DNA from: Phototrophicus methaneseepsis
Lineage (GTDB): Bacteria; Chloroflexota; Anaerolineae; Aggregatilineales; Phototrophicaceae
Reading direction: 5' to 3'
Assembly: GCF_015500095.1 (NCBI RefSeq)
Contig: NZ_CP062983.1
Span: 4,712,001 to 4,776,000, forward strand
Length of the DNA: 64,000 nt
Part shown: positions 52,208 through 61,318 of the stretch, one piece after another
Position numbering within the stretch: position 1 is the stretch's first letter
How the letters are laid out: each line of letters opens with the position of its first letter
The notes under the pieces: model-generated
Database searches by the model: none
What the model was told of the DNA's origin: nothing
What the model saw: only the letters and a program-made list of their open reading frames with translations
Made by a program: the position numbers and the translations under genes

Positions 52208-53767
52208 ATGTACAGATTTCTGTGCTTACTAGTTGTCGGATTTTGCTTTGTCAGCCCCACATTTACATTGGTAGGTCAGTCCGGCGCAAGTCAAGGCAAC
52301 GTCCACGACCTAGCTATCAGTAGTAGTGGTATGGTGTTAGGTGCTATATACTCAAATCCTGATTCTACTGTAGTTGATCTTTTTGATACAACCACGGGGC
52401 ATTACATTGAGAGTGTTAACTTTATATCTGCTAGCCTAGTCAGAATAGCATTGAGTCCTCAAGGCGATCGTTTGCTATTGCTAGATTCAGATTCAAACGT
52501 GCGATACTATGATCGACTAACAGGAACGGGCAAGAATATAGGTGGCACGCTAACTGGCATAAGTGATATTGAATGGAGCCCAAATAGTAGCTTAGTTGCT
52601 TATAGTTGGGGAGGCATTGTTGTATTATACGATACACAAAGTAATGAAGAAATTGGATCACTAGCATCCGACTTGATACCTGCTGTGGCATCATTGAATT
52701 GGCGAATGGATGGTCAATATCTGGTTTCAAACAACTATAGCAGAAATGTCATAGCTGGACGTAGGGCAGCCTTTGCAGCCTGGAATATGGAAACTAGTAA
52801 TATGGATAACCCGACACCTACATTCATTGTAAACGATATAGGTGGTGGGCCAATCGAGTACAACCCTGACGGAAACAGAATAGCTGTATTCAACTATCTA
52901 GAAGGTAACAATCAGATCGCAATTTACAATGTGATTGATTCTTTGGTCGAGCATACAATCACTCTTGAAGAATATGCCCCAGTATTTAAATGGAATCCTG
53001 AAGGGACACATCTGGCAGTAAGCGGTCAACAGATTCGGATATTTGATACTTCATCATGGGAAATAGTTAATACAATCAGCACACCCATTGCTGCAACTGC
53101 TGTTCAATGGACACCAGATGGGCAACACATTTTCAATAATGGTGGCCCTGATGGGCTCTATATTGATGAATATCCACTTGCCGAAATCACCTTAATTCCC
53201 TACCTTGCACAAATCGTTAATGATGAAAATGAGGTGGTCGACGATGGTGGCACAATTGAACTTGTCGATGAAACAAGTATTGTGCTAGAAGTCACTACAA
53301 ATCCTACAACTGTGGGAAGTGTTGCAATTGAAATTAACGGGACACCATCTATAGATAACAGCCCGCCGTATGAAACTAGCCCTTTAGGGATAGGTAACTA
53401 CGCACTTTCAGTTGTAGCTTACTCAGAGCCAGATAGTGAAGGCCTGGCCAGCGCTCCACTCACAATCACATTTGAAATCGTCGATCCAACTCTTCCCCCT
53501 GCAGCCAACGCAGGTACAGATCAAACAGTAACTGCTGAGCTTACCGGATCAGCCTTAGTCACTCTTGATGGCAGCGGCAGTAGCGATTCTGATGGTACTA
53601 TCGTTGATTATGTCTGGACCGAAGATGATGTAGAGATTGCCACAGGCGTTTCACCCCAAGTAACGCTTCCTGTTGGAATCCATACCATCACACTGACTGT
53701 AACAGACGATGATGGTTTAACAGATACCGATACGGTTGTTATTACTGTAGAAGAGAACCCGCAATAG
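52208..53767 (+). CDS. Secreted beta-propeller protein with Ig-like and PKD domains
   Basis: A 519-aa exported protein. The signal peptide is YRFLCLLVVGFCFVSPTFTL, and GGAG precedes the ATG by 10 bases. Residues about 30-345 are WD40/TolB-like blades (GISDIEWSPNSSLVAYSWGG, VFKWNPEGTHLAVSGQ, AVQWTPDGQHIFNNGG). An Ig-like bacterial domain follows (about 350-430, SIVLEVTTNPTTVGSVAIEI), then a PKD domain (about 435-516, DGSGSSDSDGTIVDYVWTED to LTVTDDDGLTDTDT). The TAG at 53765 is followed in the same frame by 43 open codons homologous to the C-terminal tail of the neighbour at 57060-57181, so a longer ancestral protein was probably truncated here. Confidence 0.85.
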   Translation: MYRFLCLLVVGFCFVSPTFTLVGQSGASQGNVHDLAISSSGMVLGAIYSNPDSTVVDLFDTTTGHYIESVNFISASLVRIALSPQGDRLLLLDSDSNVRYYDRLTGTGKNIGGTLTGISDIEWSPNSSLVAYSWGGIVVLYDTQSNEEIGSLASDLIPAVASLNWRMDGQYLVSNNYSRNVIAGRRAAFAAWNMETSNMDNPTPTFIVNDIGGGPIEYNPDGNRIAVFNYLEGNNQIAIYNVIDSLVEHTITLEEYAPVFKWNPEGTHLAVSGQQIRIFDTSSWEIVNTISTPIAATAVQWTPDGQHIFNNGGPDGLYIDEYPLAEITLIPYLAQIVNDENEVVDDGGTIELVDETSIVLEVTTNPTTVGSVAIEINGTPSIDNSPPYETSPLGIGNYALSVVAYSEPDSEGLASAPLTITFEIVDPTLPPAANAGTDQTVTAELTGSALVTLDGSGSSDSDGTIVDYVWTEDDVEIATGVSPQVTLPVGIHTITLTVTDDDGLTDTDTVVITVEENPQ

Positions 53768-53791
53768 GATCTGATTTTAGCATCTCAGTGC

Positions 53792-54180
53792 TCACCTTAT
53801 CCCGACACAAAACGAGTCTGGCAGGTCAGCAACACGAATGATACAGCGATGCCAACAAATACAGGCATACAAAATATACTAGCGCGAGGTATAGAGTAGA
53901 ATCCATCAATGATAGCAGGTGTCGATGATCTACTCCAAAGGCTCGAAATAAGGCAAGGCAGTAATAACTAAATGCCCAGTTTCAAAATGGAAGTCATTAT
54001 ATGAAATATGTGGCACAAATTCTTATTCTTGTCCTTATTGGTATAGGTGCACAGGCACAATACGAGAATACCTACCTAGTTTCTCCTCACCTTTCTCTTA
54101 GTGGTGATGGATCAATCGCCGCTGTCTCAGGTCGAAGTGTCGAGGATATTTCGGCAAGAAATGGATTTCGCTATCCTATT
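53792..54180 (+). repeat. Direct repeat copy A (pairs with 55023-55412)
   Basis: It is offset from copy B by 1,231 bp. Over the first 290 bases only two mismatches are seen; the last 100 bases diverge more. It covers the degenerate C-terminal tail coding region plus the start and signal peptide of the gene at 54001. Confidence 0.9.
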
Positions 54181-55005
54181 GATTTCTACAATACTGAAAC
54201 GGGAGAATTTATCAGTTCATACGGAGCTAGTGAGGGGAATATTGGTGGCCTATCACTCAATTCAGATGGCAAGTTATTAGTATATAGCACTACAGATGGT
54301 GAAGTAACTATAGTCAATTTAGCAAATGGGAATCAGCCAGAGGTCCTATTACCAGGTGGATTTGTAGAAGTCGGATATCCCGTATGGAATCCTGCTGGAA
54401 CTGAGATAGCTGTAAGCTTCGGTGCGGGACTACAATTCTACAACTCAATTTCCAATCTTCGATTACAATTTGTCGGTGATGAGAACGCGAGTAGAATTCC
54501 GGGTTTCGATTGGAGCGCTAATGGGAAGACTATTGCATATACAAAATTTGTAGGTGGTGATCCCGATGGCATATTATTTGCAGTCCAGTTAGATGAACAG
54601 TTCCATTCAAGTATCGTTAGAGAGATATCTATTTCTACAAGTTTAGCTATAGCACTTAATGCAAATGGTAATCTAGTAGCAACAACATCCCAGGAAGGCA
54701 TAATTGTTACATTCCTAGATGACGAAACACAACGTATATTATCGGACAATGGGTTGCAGTTGGGTATCACATCTCTTGATTGGAGTCCTGATGGAAGTCG
54801 TATTGTGGCTGGGGCTAACGAATTGATAGTCGTTTGGGATGTTGAAACGGGAGATATATTAGAGACCATGCAGGTTGATAGTATTGCATACGATGTGACT
54901 TGGTCTCCTGATGGGCAACATCTGTACTATAGTGGCGAGCCAGCAGGTATTTACCGAGATGGACTACCGTTACAGGAATCAATAGCTAATTCAAACCCAG
55001 ATTAA
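54001..55005 (+). CDS. Secreted beta-propeller protein (no PKD domain)
   Basis: A 334-aa exported protein. The signal peptide KYVAQILILVLIGIGAQAQ is followed by about six or seven blades: GGLSLNSDGKLLVYSTTDGE, VGYPVWNPAGTEIAVSFGAG, GITSLDWSPDGSRIVAGANE and DVTWSPDGQHLYYSGEPAGI. It ends directly after the propeller, unlike its neighbours with PKD domains. The ligand is unknown; these propellers are usually protein-interaction or sensing scaffolds. The gene lies in the AT-rich array of related genes, and its first 180 bases are repeated in a broken copy downstream. Confidence 0.82.
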   Translation: MKYVAQILILVLIGIGAQAQYENTYLVSPHLSLSGDGSIAAVSGRSVEDISARNGFRYPIDFYNTETGEFISSYGASEGNIGGLSLNSDGKLLVYSTTDGEVTIVNLANGNQPEVLLPGGFVEVGYPVWNPAGTEIAVSFGAGLQFYNSISNLRLQFVGDENASRIPGFDWSANGKTIAYTKFVGGDPDGILFAVQLDEQFHSSIVREISISTSLAIALNANGNLVATTSQEGIIVTFLDDETQRILSDNGLQLGITSLDWSPDGSRIVAGANELIVVWDVETGDILETMQVDSIAYDVTWSPDGQHLYYSGEPAGIYRDGLPLQESIANSNPD

Positions 55006-55022
55006 CACTTGATTCCATCTGT

Positions 55023-55412
55023 TCACCTTATCCCGACACAAAACGAGTCTGGCAAGTCAGCAACACGAATGATACAGCGATGCCAACAAATACAGGCATA
55101 CAAAATATACTAGCGCGAGGTATAGAGTGGAATCCATCAATGATAGCAGGTGTCGATGATCTACTCCAAAGGCTCGAAATAAGGCAAGGCAGTAATAACT
55201 AAATGCCCAGTTTCAAAATGGAAGTCATTATATGAAATATGTGGCACAAATTCTTATTCTTGTCCTTATTGGTATAGGTGCACAGGCACAATACGAGAAT
55301 ACCTACGTCGTTTCTCCTCACCTTTCTCTATAGTGGTGATGGGTCGGTCATTGCTGTCTCAAGTCGAAGTTTCGAGGATGTTTCGGCAAGAAATGGATTC
55401 CGCTATCCTATT
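55023..55412 (+). repeat. Direct repeat copy B (pairs with 53792-54180)
   Basis: It carries one extra base relative to copy A in CTCTATAGTGG (near 55330), which creates an early TAG in the duplicated gene. It has TGG where copy A has an in-frame TAG (53897). Confidence 0.9.
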
Positions 55413-55748
55413 CACCTCAACGAATTCTCTTCCTTTAACCATGTCGCTATGGTTGTTCGTGGGGCAGAAAATGGGATGACATTGGAAACTGCTCTAGATT
55501 ATGTCTTGATAGCATAAGTATCGTATAGCTCTCCAGGATATTTCCCTTCTGATGCCGAAGACCTGAGGCTAAAGATTGCTCCAGATGGTTATATAGGCCG
55601 TTACGAAGTGATTAGGTTGCGGAGTTTCTTGTACAAACATCTGACCGGTATTGGACAATCTTTCTTATCCAGTGATCTGAGTACACTAGCTGCATCGTAT
55701 ATTAGACATTGGTCTCCAACCGAACTTGGATTAAGCAACCCATCCTGA
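55232..55748 (+). pseudogene. Frameshifted copy of the 54001 propeller gene joined to another degraded gene
   Basis: The first 32 codons repeat the signal peptide of the gene at 54001. A single-base insertion near 55330 brings TAG at 55328-55330. In the +1 frame the homology continues (YSGDGSVIAVSSRS to ARNGFRYPI) and stops abruptly at about 55412. After that the sequence is unrelated: EFSSFNHVAMVVRGAENGM resembles the active-site region of NlpC/P60-like YiiX proteins. That part has an in-frame TAA at 55514-55516 and ends at 55748. The piece looks like a recombination junction between two decayed genes. Confidence 0.75.
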
Positions 55749-55780
55749 TGGTCAATTAGCATAAATACGAAGGCAATACA

Positions 55781-57181
55781 ATGAACGCAAGAATCATGAT
55801 TAGCTTGGGATTAGTCCTAATGTGGTTTACAGGGGCAGTACAAGCACAAACAGACAATAATCTAATAGTCGGTGACAATACGTTTTGGACAGTACCTAGC
55901 AATGAATGCGATTCTCCTAATAGATTCTGTGAAGTTCGTATTAGCACAAAAGGAAACATTTATGGTTGGGATGCGACAAACTACAGATTATACATGAGCC
56001 CCATCAACACTGAGCACTATGATGTTTATGATTTGAGTGCCTACTCAGAATATCTCATATTCGTTACCGATTTCATACCCATAGATAATGAGAAATTTGT
56101 GGTCTTTTTCTCACCAAGTGGAGCATCACAAGCGTTGACAAGATATGATCTTGTTAGCCAAACAATTGAGGTTATGGATTTTCCGGTTGAATACGAATTG
56201 CTTGGCTGTAACCGATATACTAGCACACAACAGACCACTCTAAGACAGATATTTCAATTAGGAACGGATCAATACATCATTGCATGCACGAATTCACCTC
56301 AAGATCGCCCAGTCATTCAAATCATAAATGTGCAAACTCTCACTATAACTGACACCATTGATATTAATGGGCAGTTTTTTGACATCATTCAGCCAAATTG
56401 GATTATTTCAGGCGGATGGGACAACAAAATCTATGCTTTAGTCAATAATCCCGAGACAATAATTGATAATCTCCCATCTATTGACAACTCAGTAGAGGAG
56501 ATCGTTCTAATATTTGATGTTATGAGTGACAGTTGGTCATACAAGGTCAAGCCTCTTGAAAATACTCTTGAGATAGCCGGAGTACTTCCCAACAGTGGAG
56601 GGAGTATTTTCATAAATCACGCTGCAAATGACAAAGAGTTAATTCACTTTAGCCCCAACTTTAGAATATTGCACCGAATTCCTATTGGCAATCTAGTCTT
56701 CCAAGGTTTAAACCAAAATGGAGATTTCTTTCTTTCTACAGGTGACGACTATTCTGATGTCAGAATCATAAATATCGATGATTATCCTCTTTTGGCTTCT
56801 CCGCCTGTTTCACGCGCCGGATAAGATATGATAAGTATTGATTACAATACAGATGGTAGTGAAAGCGTAATTCTTGGTGGTTCAGAAAGTAACGATGAAG
56901 ATGGTAATATAACAAGTTACATTTGGACTCAAGACAATCAAATAATTGCTGAAGGGATTAATCCAGAAGTCACACTGCCCATTGGCATACACACAATTCA
57001 CCTTACTGTCATGGATGACGATGGCTTGACAGATATGGATACGGTTGTTATCTCTGTTGAGAAACTGGAAGACCTCGTTTTAGAGTCTCAGTGCTCACCA
57101 AGACCTCAAACAGTACGACTCTGGCAAGTCAGCAACACGAATGATACGGCTATCGACTTCACCTGGGAAATAGGAAACTAA
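55781..57181 (+). pseudogene. Secreted propeller/PKD gene interrupted by a premature TAA
   Basis: From ATG 55781 the frame encodes a signal peptide (MNARIMISLGLVLMWFTGAV, cleavage after VQAQ) and a beta-rich domain to PPVSRAG. TAA follows at 56822-56824, then the same frame continues with NTDGSESVILGGSESNDEDG, a PKD domain, and a tail with SQCSPRPQTVRLWQVSN and FTWEIGN. In intact neighbours the PKD domain begins with ANAGTDQT or AGPDQT, so the stop falls exactly inside that start. The complete product would have 466 residues. The N-terminal piece alone (347 aa) could still be exported. Confidence 0.75.
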
Positions 57182-57491
57182 ACAATGAAGTCCAAAACCG
57201 TAATAGTATGTACAATCTATACGATTCTAGTATCGATAAGCTTGTACTATCCAATCGATTTAGTACTAGCGCAAGAAAGTTCTAACCAGATAGGCATACA
57301 AGTTGTAGATGGATATGTGAATATATTTGTAATTGAACAATCAGGTACAATTACAACACTTGATTCACAAAATAATGCTATAAATTCATTACTCACCACA
57401 TTCCTACCAACCAAGGTTCAAACGCCGTCTGATCGGTACCCCTTATAGTAAGACAAGAGTCTGAGAAAAAAGCCAGCTAAAGGGGGAATCA

Positions 57492-57743
57492 ATGAGCCGA
57501 CGAATTGCCAAAGAAATCAAGGAAGAAATCCTGAGTAAGGTACAGTCAGGCGAACGTGTAGCCGATCTGGCCAAGCAGTATGGGGTCAGTACCAAATCAA
57601 TCTACGGATGGCTGCGTCAAGACAGTGGCGAAACCGTTATTTCAGTGCTGGAATACAACAAACTCAAACGCGAGAACGAAGAACTGAAGCGGCTCATCGG
57701 CGAGTTGACGCTGAATATGCATCAGCAAAAAAAGTCGAAATAG
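57492..57743 (+). CDS. IS3-family transposase OrfA (copy 1)
   Basis: An 83-aa DNA-binding protein. The helix-turn-helix is in residues about 5-45 (EEILSKVQSGERVADLAKQY, VSTKSIYGWLRQ), and a leucine-zipper-like stretch follows (YNKLKRENEELKRLIGELTL). GGGGG lies 5-9 bases before the ATG. Near its end, CAGCAAAAAAAGTC (57724-57737) holds an A7G slippery stretch where a -1 frameshift would join it to OrfB. OrfA alone usually acts as a regulator of transposition. Confidence 0.93.
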   Translation: MSRRIAKEIKEEILSKVQSGERVADLAKQYGVSTKSIYGWLRQDSGETVISVLEYNKLKRENEELKRLIGELTLNMHQQKKSK

Positions 57744-58555
57744 TTCGCCAAAGCAGGCTGAAATCAGTCTGTGCTGACGCACTGGGCATCAACCGCAAGA
57801 ACATCTATCGGCAGCTCAGGCAAGCTGCCAAAGACCGCATTCTTAAAGAACAGATCGAGGCGGTGCATCGTGAGCATCCCGCTTACGGCCATCGCCGAAT
57901 AGCACTGCATCTGGGTATCAATCACAAACGCACGCAGCGGGTGATGGCCAAATTCAAGCTGAAACCGCCCAGACGCCGAGCCAAACGCTATAGCACCGTC
58001 TCAACATCCCATCACAGCTATAACAATCTGCTGAAAGACCAGACTGTGACGCGTCCACATCAGGTGTGGTGCAGCGATCTGAGCCGCATCGTGTATCGCG
58101 GCACCCTCTGGTATATCGCCACCATCGAAGACCTCTTCACTCGCCAGATCATCGCTCAGCGCATGGGTAAACGGCATGACAGCCATCTGGTTTTAGCCAC
58201 GCTGCAACAGGCCTTGGCGACCGGATGCCAGCCGCAACTCTTCCATTCAGATCAGGGCAATGAATTTATGGCTCAGCGTTGTACCGACTATCTGGAGCAG
58301 CGGGGGATTCAGGTTTCGGTCAGCGATGTCGCCTCACCCTGGCAGAACGGTTGCATGGAATCCTTCTTCGGACGCTTTAAGCACGAGCTGGGTGATCTCG
58401 ACCGTTTTGATTCACCTGGCGAGATGATCGAGGCCATTTACCACCATATCCACTACTACAATCATCACCGAATTCACACGGCTCTCAAGATGCCACCGGC
58501 TACTTTTGCCGCCAAAACTTTCTCAGACAACGGTCTTCATGTTTGGGGTACTTGA
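57608..58555 (+). CDS. IS3-family transposase OrfB, DDE integrase domain (copy 1)
   Basis: The catalytic part, probably made as an OrfAB fusion of about 354 residues by -1 frameshifting at the A7G stretch. The OrfB-specific sequence begins with KVEIVRQSRLKSVCADALGI. An HTH_21-like segment (EHPAYGHRRIALHLGINHKR) precedes the DDE core: Asp in VWCSDLSRI, Asp in FHSDQGNEF and Glu in CMESFFGRFKHEL, with 35 residues between the second Asp and the Glu. The stop lies inside the right terminal repeat. The upstream part of this frame (before 57731) overlaps OrfA and is probably not translated independently. Confidence 0.93.
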   Translation: MAASRQWRNRYFSAGIQQTQTRERRTEAAHRRVDAEYASAKKVEIVRQSRLKSVCADALGINRKNIYRQLRQAAKDRILKEQIEAVHREHPAYGHRRIALHLGINHKRTQRVMAKFKLKPPRRRAKRYSTVSTSHHSYNNLLKDQTVTRPHQVWCSDLSRIVYRGTLWYIATIEDLFTRQIIAQRMGKRHDSHLVLATLQQALATGCQPQLFHSDQGNEFMAQRCTDYLEQRGIQVSVSDVASPWQNGCMESFFGRFKHELGDLDRFDSPGEMIEAIYHHIHYYNHHRIHTALKMPPATFAAKTFSDNGLHVWGT

Positions 58556-59540
58556 CAGTCAGATGTTGCTATCTCACCAGATGGTCACAAATTGGCACTA
58601 CTAGCCTATAGCCTTGATGGTTCAGATGAAACACATCTAATCATATACTCCTTTGAAAATAACTCTGTTGAAAATATGATATTGGTAGGATATGGTAAGA
58701 TTCATTGGTCACCAGCAAGTGATTCAGTTCTAATTTTCCCCCCTCTTACTGATGGTTTCGGGCTTTATACAGTCTTACATGATATTTATCTTTACGATCT
58801 GACTACTACGAATCTAATACAGCTGACGTTTACACCCGCAGAACGGGATGAGCGGAATATGCTATGGGTTCCAGATTCATCAGTGATAGTGTTCACACAC
58901 GAATTGCAGCAATGTTTGTCAAACTGCAATGGCTTGGTTGAGAATCTTTACACGATGCAGATGGATGGAACAACATTGCAACAACTAACTGATATTTCTA
59001 CAGTGTTGCCAATAGAGCAAGTTTCAAATGGAGTATGTCTTACAAAAAACCTGAAATGGGATAGCAATAGCGAACGCATTTATTTTATAGTTTCATGTGA
59101 GGATGCTGAACAAGAGTTTCTGTATTCAACTTCATTAGAGGGACAAACCCATCTTGAGCTAAATTTGCCTAGTATGTTTCAGCCAACTGAAACAAGTATA
59201 TACTCACAAGTTCAGATTAAACACTACTATCTCGATACATTGGTTAATCGAATTGTAGTTATTGCTAGTATTGATAAAGTCAATGTAGATAATTCTACTA
59301 CTGTTAGGTCAATCCATATCTATCAGATCGATCATAGTCTAACCGAGTTGTACTCAGCTAATATTCCTAACAATTATTTCGTTAGTACATCCGACCTTAA
59401 CATATCACAAAATCTTGTGGCTGTTGGCACCCTAGACGCAACATCTACAGCCCTCGGCGAACTATACATAATAGACTTAGAGACAGCGTCTCAGATTCAA
59501 ACTAGGGAGACCAACCAGCGCATATGTGATACAAGGTGTG

Positions 59541-60488
59541 TCAAGTACCCCAAACATGAAGACCGTTGTCTGAGAAAGTTTTGGCGGCAAAAGTAGCCGG
59601 TGGCATCTTGAGAGCCGTGTGAATTCGGTGATGATTGTAGTAGTGGATATGGTGGTAAATGGCCTCGATCATCTCGCCAGGTGAATCAAAACGGTCGAGA
59701 TCACCCAGCTCGTGCTTAAAGCGTCCGAAGAAGGATTCCATGCAACCGTTCTGCCAGGGTGAGGCGACATCGCTGACCGAAACCTGAATCCCCCGCTGCT
59801 CCAGATAGTCGGTACAACGCTGAGCCATAAATTCATTGCCCTGATCTGAATGGAAGAGTTGCGGCTGGCATCCGGTCGCCAAGGCCTGTTGCAGCGTGGC
59901 TAAAACCAGATGGCTGTCATGCCGTTTACCCATGCGCTGAGCGATGATCTGGCGAGTGAAGAGGTCTTCGATGGTGGCGATATACCAGAGGGTGCCGCGA
60001 TACACGATGCGGCTCAGATCGCTGCACCACACCTGATGTGGACGCGTCACAGTCTGGTCTTTCAGCAGATTGTTATAGCTGTGATGGGATGTTGAGACGG
60101 TGCTATAGCGTTTGGCTCGGCGTCTGGGCGGTTTCAGCTTGAATTTGGCCATCACCCGCTGCGTGCGTTTGTGATTGATACCCAGATGCAGTGCTATTCG
60201 GCGATGGCCGTAAGCGGGATGCTCACGATGCACCGCCTCGATCTGTTCTTTAAGAATGCGGTCTTTGGCAGCTTGCCTGAGCTGCCGATAGATGTTCTTG
60301 CGGTTGATGCCCAGTGCGTCAGCACAGACTGATTTCAGCCTGCTTTGGCGAACTATTTCGACTTTTTTTGCTGATGCATATTCAGCGTCAACTCGCCGAT
60401 GAGCCGCTTCAGTTCTTCGTTCTCGCGTTTGAGTTTGTTGTATTCCAGCACTGAAATAACGGTTTCGCCACTGTCTTGACGCAGCCAT
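59541..60488 (-). CDS. IS3-family transposase OrfB, DDE integrase domain (copy 2)
   Basis: Identical in protein sequence to the OrfB of copy 1, with the same CSDLSRI, HSDQGNE and ESFFGRFK catalytic motifs. It is expressed by frameshifting from its OrfA. Confidence 0.93.
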   Translation of the reverse strand: MAASRQWRNRYFSAGIQQTQTRERRTEAAHRRVDAEYASAKKVEIVRQSRLKSVCADALGINRKNIYRQLRQAAKDRILKEQIEAVHREHPAYGHRRIALHLGINHKRTQRVMAKFKLKPPRRRAKRYSTVSTSHHSYNNLLKDQTVTRPHQVWCSDLSRIVYRGTLWYIATIEDLFTRQIIAQRMGKRHDSHLVLATLQQALATGCQPQLFHSDQGNEFMAQRCTDYLEQRGIQVSVSDVASPWQNGCMESFFGRFKHELGDLDRFDSPGEMIEAIYHHIHYYNHHRIHTALKMPPATFAAKTFSDNGLHVWGT

Positions 60489-60604
60489 CCGTAGATTGAT
60501 TTGGTACTGACCCCATACTGCTTGGCCAGATCGGCTACACGTTCGCCTGACTGTACCTTACTCAGGATTTCTTCCTTGATTTCTTTGGCAATTCGTCGGC
60601 TCAT
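60353..60604 (-). CDS. IS3-family transposase OrfA (copy 2)
   Basis: Identical in protein sequence to OrfA of copy 1 (83 aa, helix-turn-helix plus leucine-zipper-like segment), with the same A7G frameshift site near its 3' end. Confidence 0.93.
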   Translation of the reverse strand: MSRRIAKEIKEEILSKVQSGERVADLAKQYGVSTKSIYGWLRQDSGETVISVLEYNKLKRENEELKRLIGELTLNMHQQKKSK

Positions 60605-61318
60605 TGATTCCCCCTTTAGCTGGCTTTTTTCTCAGACTCTTGTCTTACTATAAGGGGTACCGATCAGTGGTTAAATTCCAGTTTGATCACGTATGACCAG
60701 TTAGTTGAGGGCTTTTGCAGGGAAGTAAGTAACTCACTATGGTTGTGGGACATATACTCCAATCTTGCTGAACCTCTGAATTTTACAGACGGAGTACATT
60801 TGATTGCTATCAATATCCCAGTCACAGTTGTCATTCCACCAGTTGCCGACGCAGGAAATGATCAAGTTATATACGGCGATTCAACTAGCTTGGAGACGGT
60901 CCTTCTAGATGGTTCTAATAGCATCGATGAAGATGGAATTATTGTTAATTATAATTGGGCTGAGAACAGCATCGAAATTGCCACAGGTGTTAGTCCACAA
61001 ATAGCACTTGCCGTTGGAATACACACTATCACATTGACCGTAACAGATGTCGATGGTTTGACGAACACTGACACGATTACCATCACTGTTTTTGAATGAC
61101 CCTACCCTATACCCTACCGATCAAACTAAAACATACCTCTTTGTTCCGCCATTAAACGGCCAAATGTTAACTACTCATCCATTCGGTGTATCCAACAATC
61201 AACCTTATGTTAGAATTTTCCCTTACAGTGCTAATATTCATGTATCGATTCTGGTGTTATTGGCGTGGTACCCTAGTTAGATTTTTACTTGAGCCTATCT
61301 CAGGGATCATAAAATCAA

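Larger units (their letters stand above)
57430..58557 (+). mobile_element. IS3-family insertion sequence, copy 1 (1,128 bp)
   Basis: The ends are TGATCGGTACCCC on the left and GGGGTACTTGACA on the right, i.e. imperfect inverted repeats with TG....GTACCCC in common. It is flanked by the 3-bp target duplication GTC (57427-57429 and 58558-58560). It contains orfA and orfB in the -1 relation usual for IS3. Base composition is GC-richer than the surrounding array. Its proteins are identical to copy 2. Confidence 0.95.
59539..60666 (-). mobile_element. IS3-family insertion sequence, copy 2 (1,128 bp, inverted)
   Basis: This is the same element as copy 1 in the opposite orientation, with identical length, ends and encoded proteins. 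It is flanked by the 3-bp duplication GTG (59536-59538 and 60667-60669), different from the GTC of copy 1. The two are therefore independent insertions, and their sequence identity indicates recent activity. Confidence 0.95.
57185..61099 (+). pseudogene. Secreted beta-propeller/PKD gene disrupted by two IS3-family copies
   Basis: The gene is in three pieces: 57185-57429 (signal peptide ending VLAQ), 58561-59538 (blades such as SDVAISPDGHKLALLAYS) and 60670-61099 (end of the propeller and a PKD domain, SNSIDEDGIIVNYNWAE, ending TITVFE). Deleting each IS with one copy of its 3-bp target duplication joins the pieces to 1,653 bases, exactly 551 codons with no stop. The joins read PSDVAISPDG and DTRWLNSS. 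The ATG lies 3 bases after the preceding stop. As it stands the gene can make only an 81-residue native fragment plus a few IS-encoded residues. Confidence 0.92.

Noticed and set aside
55278-55516. Independent 79-codon gene
   Set aside because: It is the +1 frame of the broken propeller duplicate joined to unrelated sequence, not a separate gene.
58558-59538. Composite transposon formed by the two inverted IS copies
   Set aside because: Each copy has its own, different 3-bp duplication, and the DNA between them is the middle of the host gene in frame with both flanks. They are two separate insertions.
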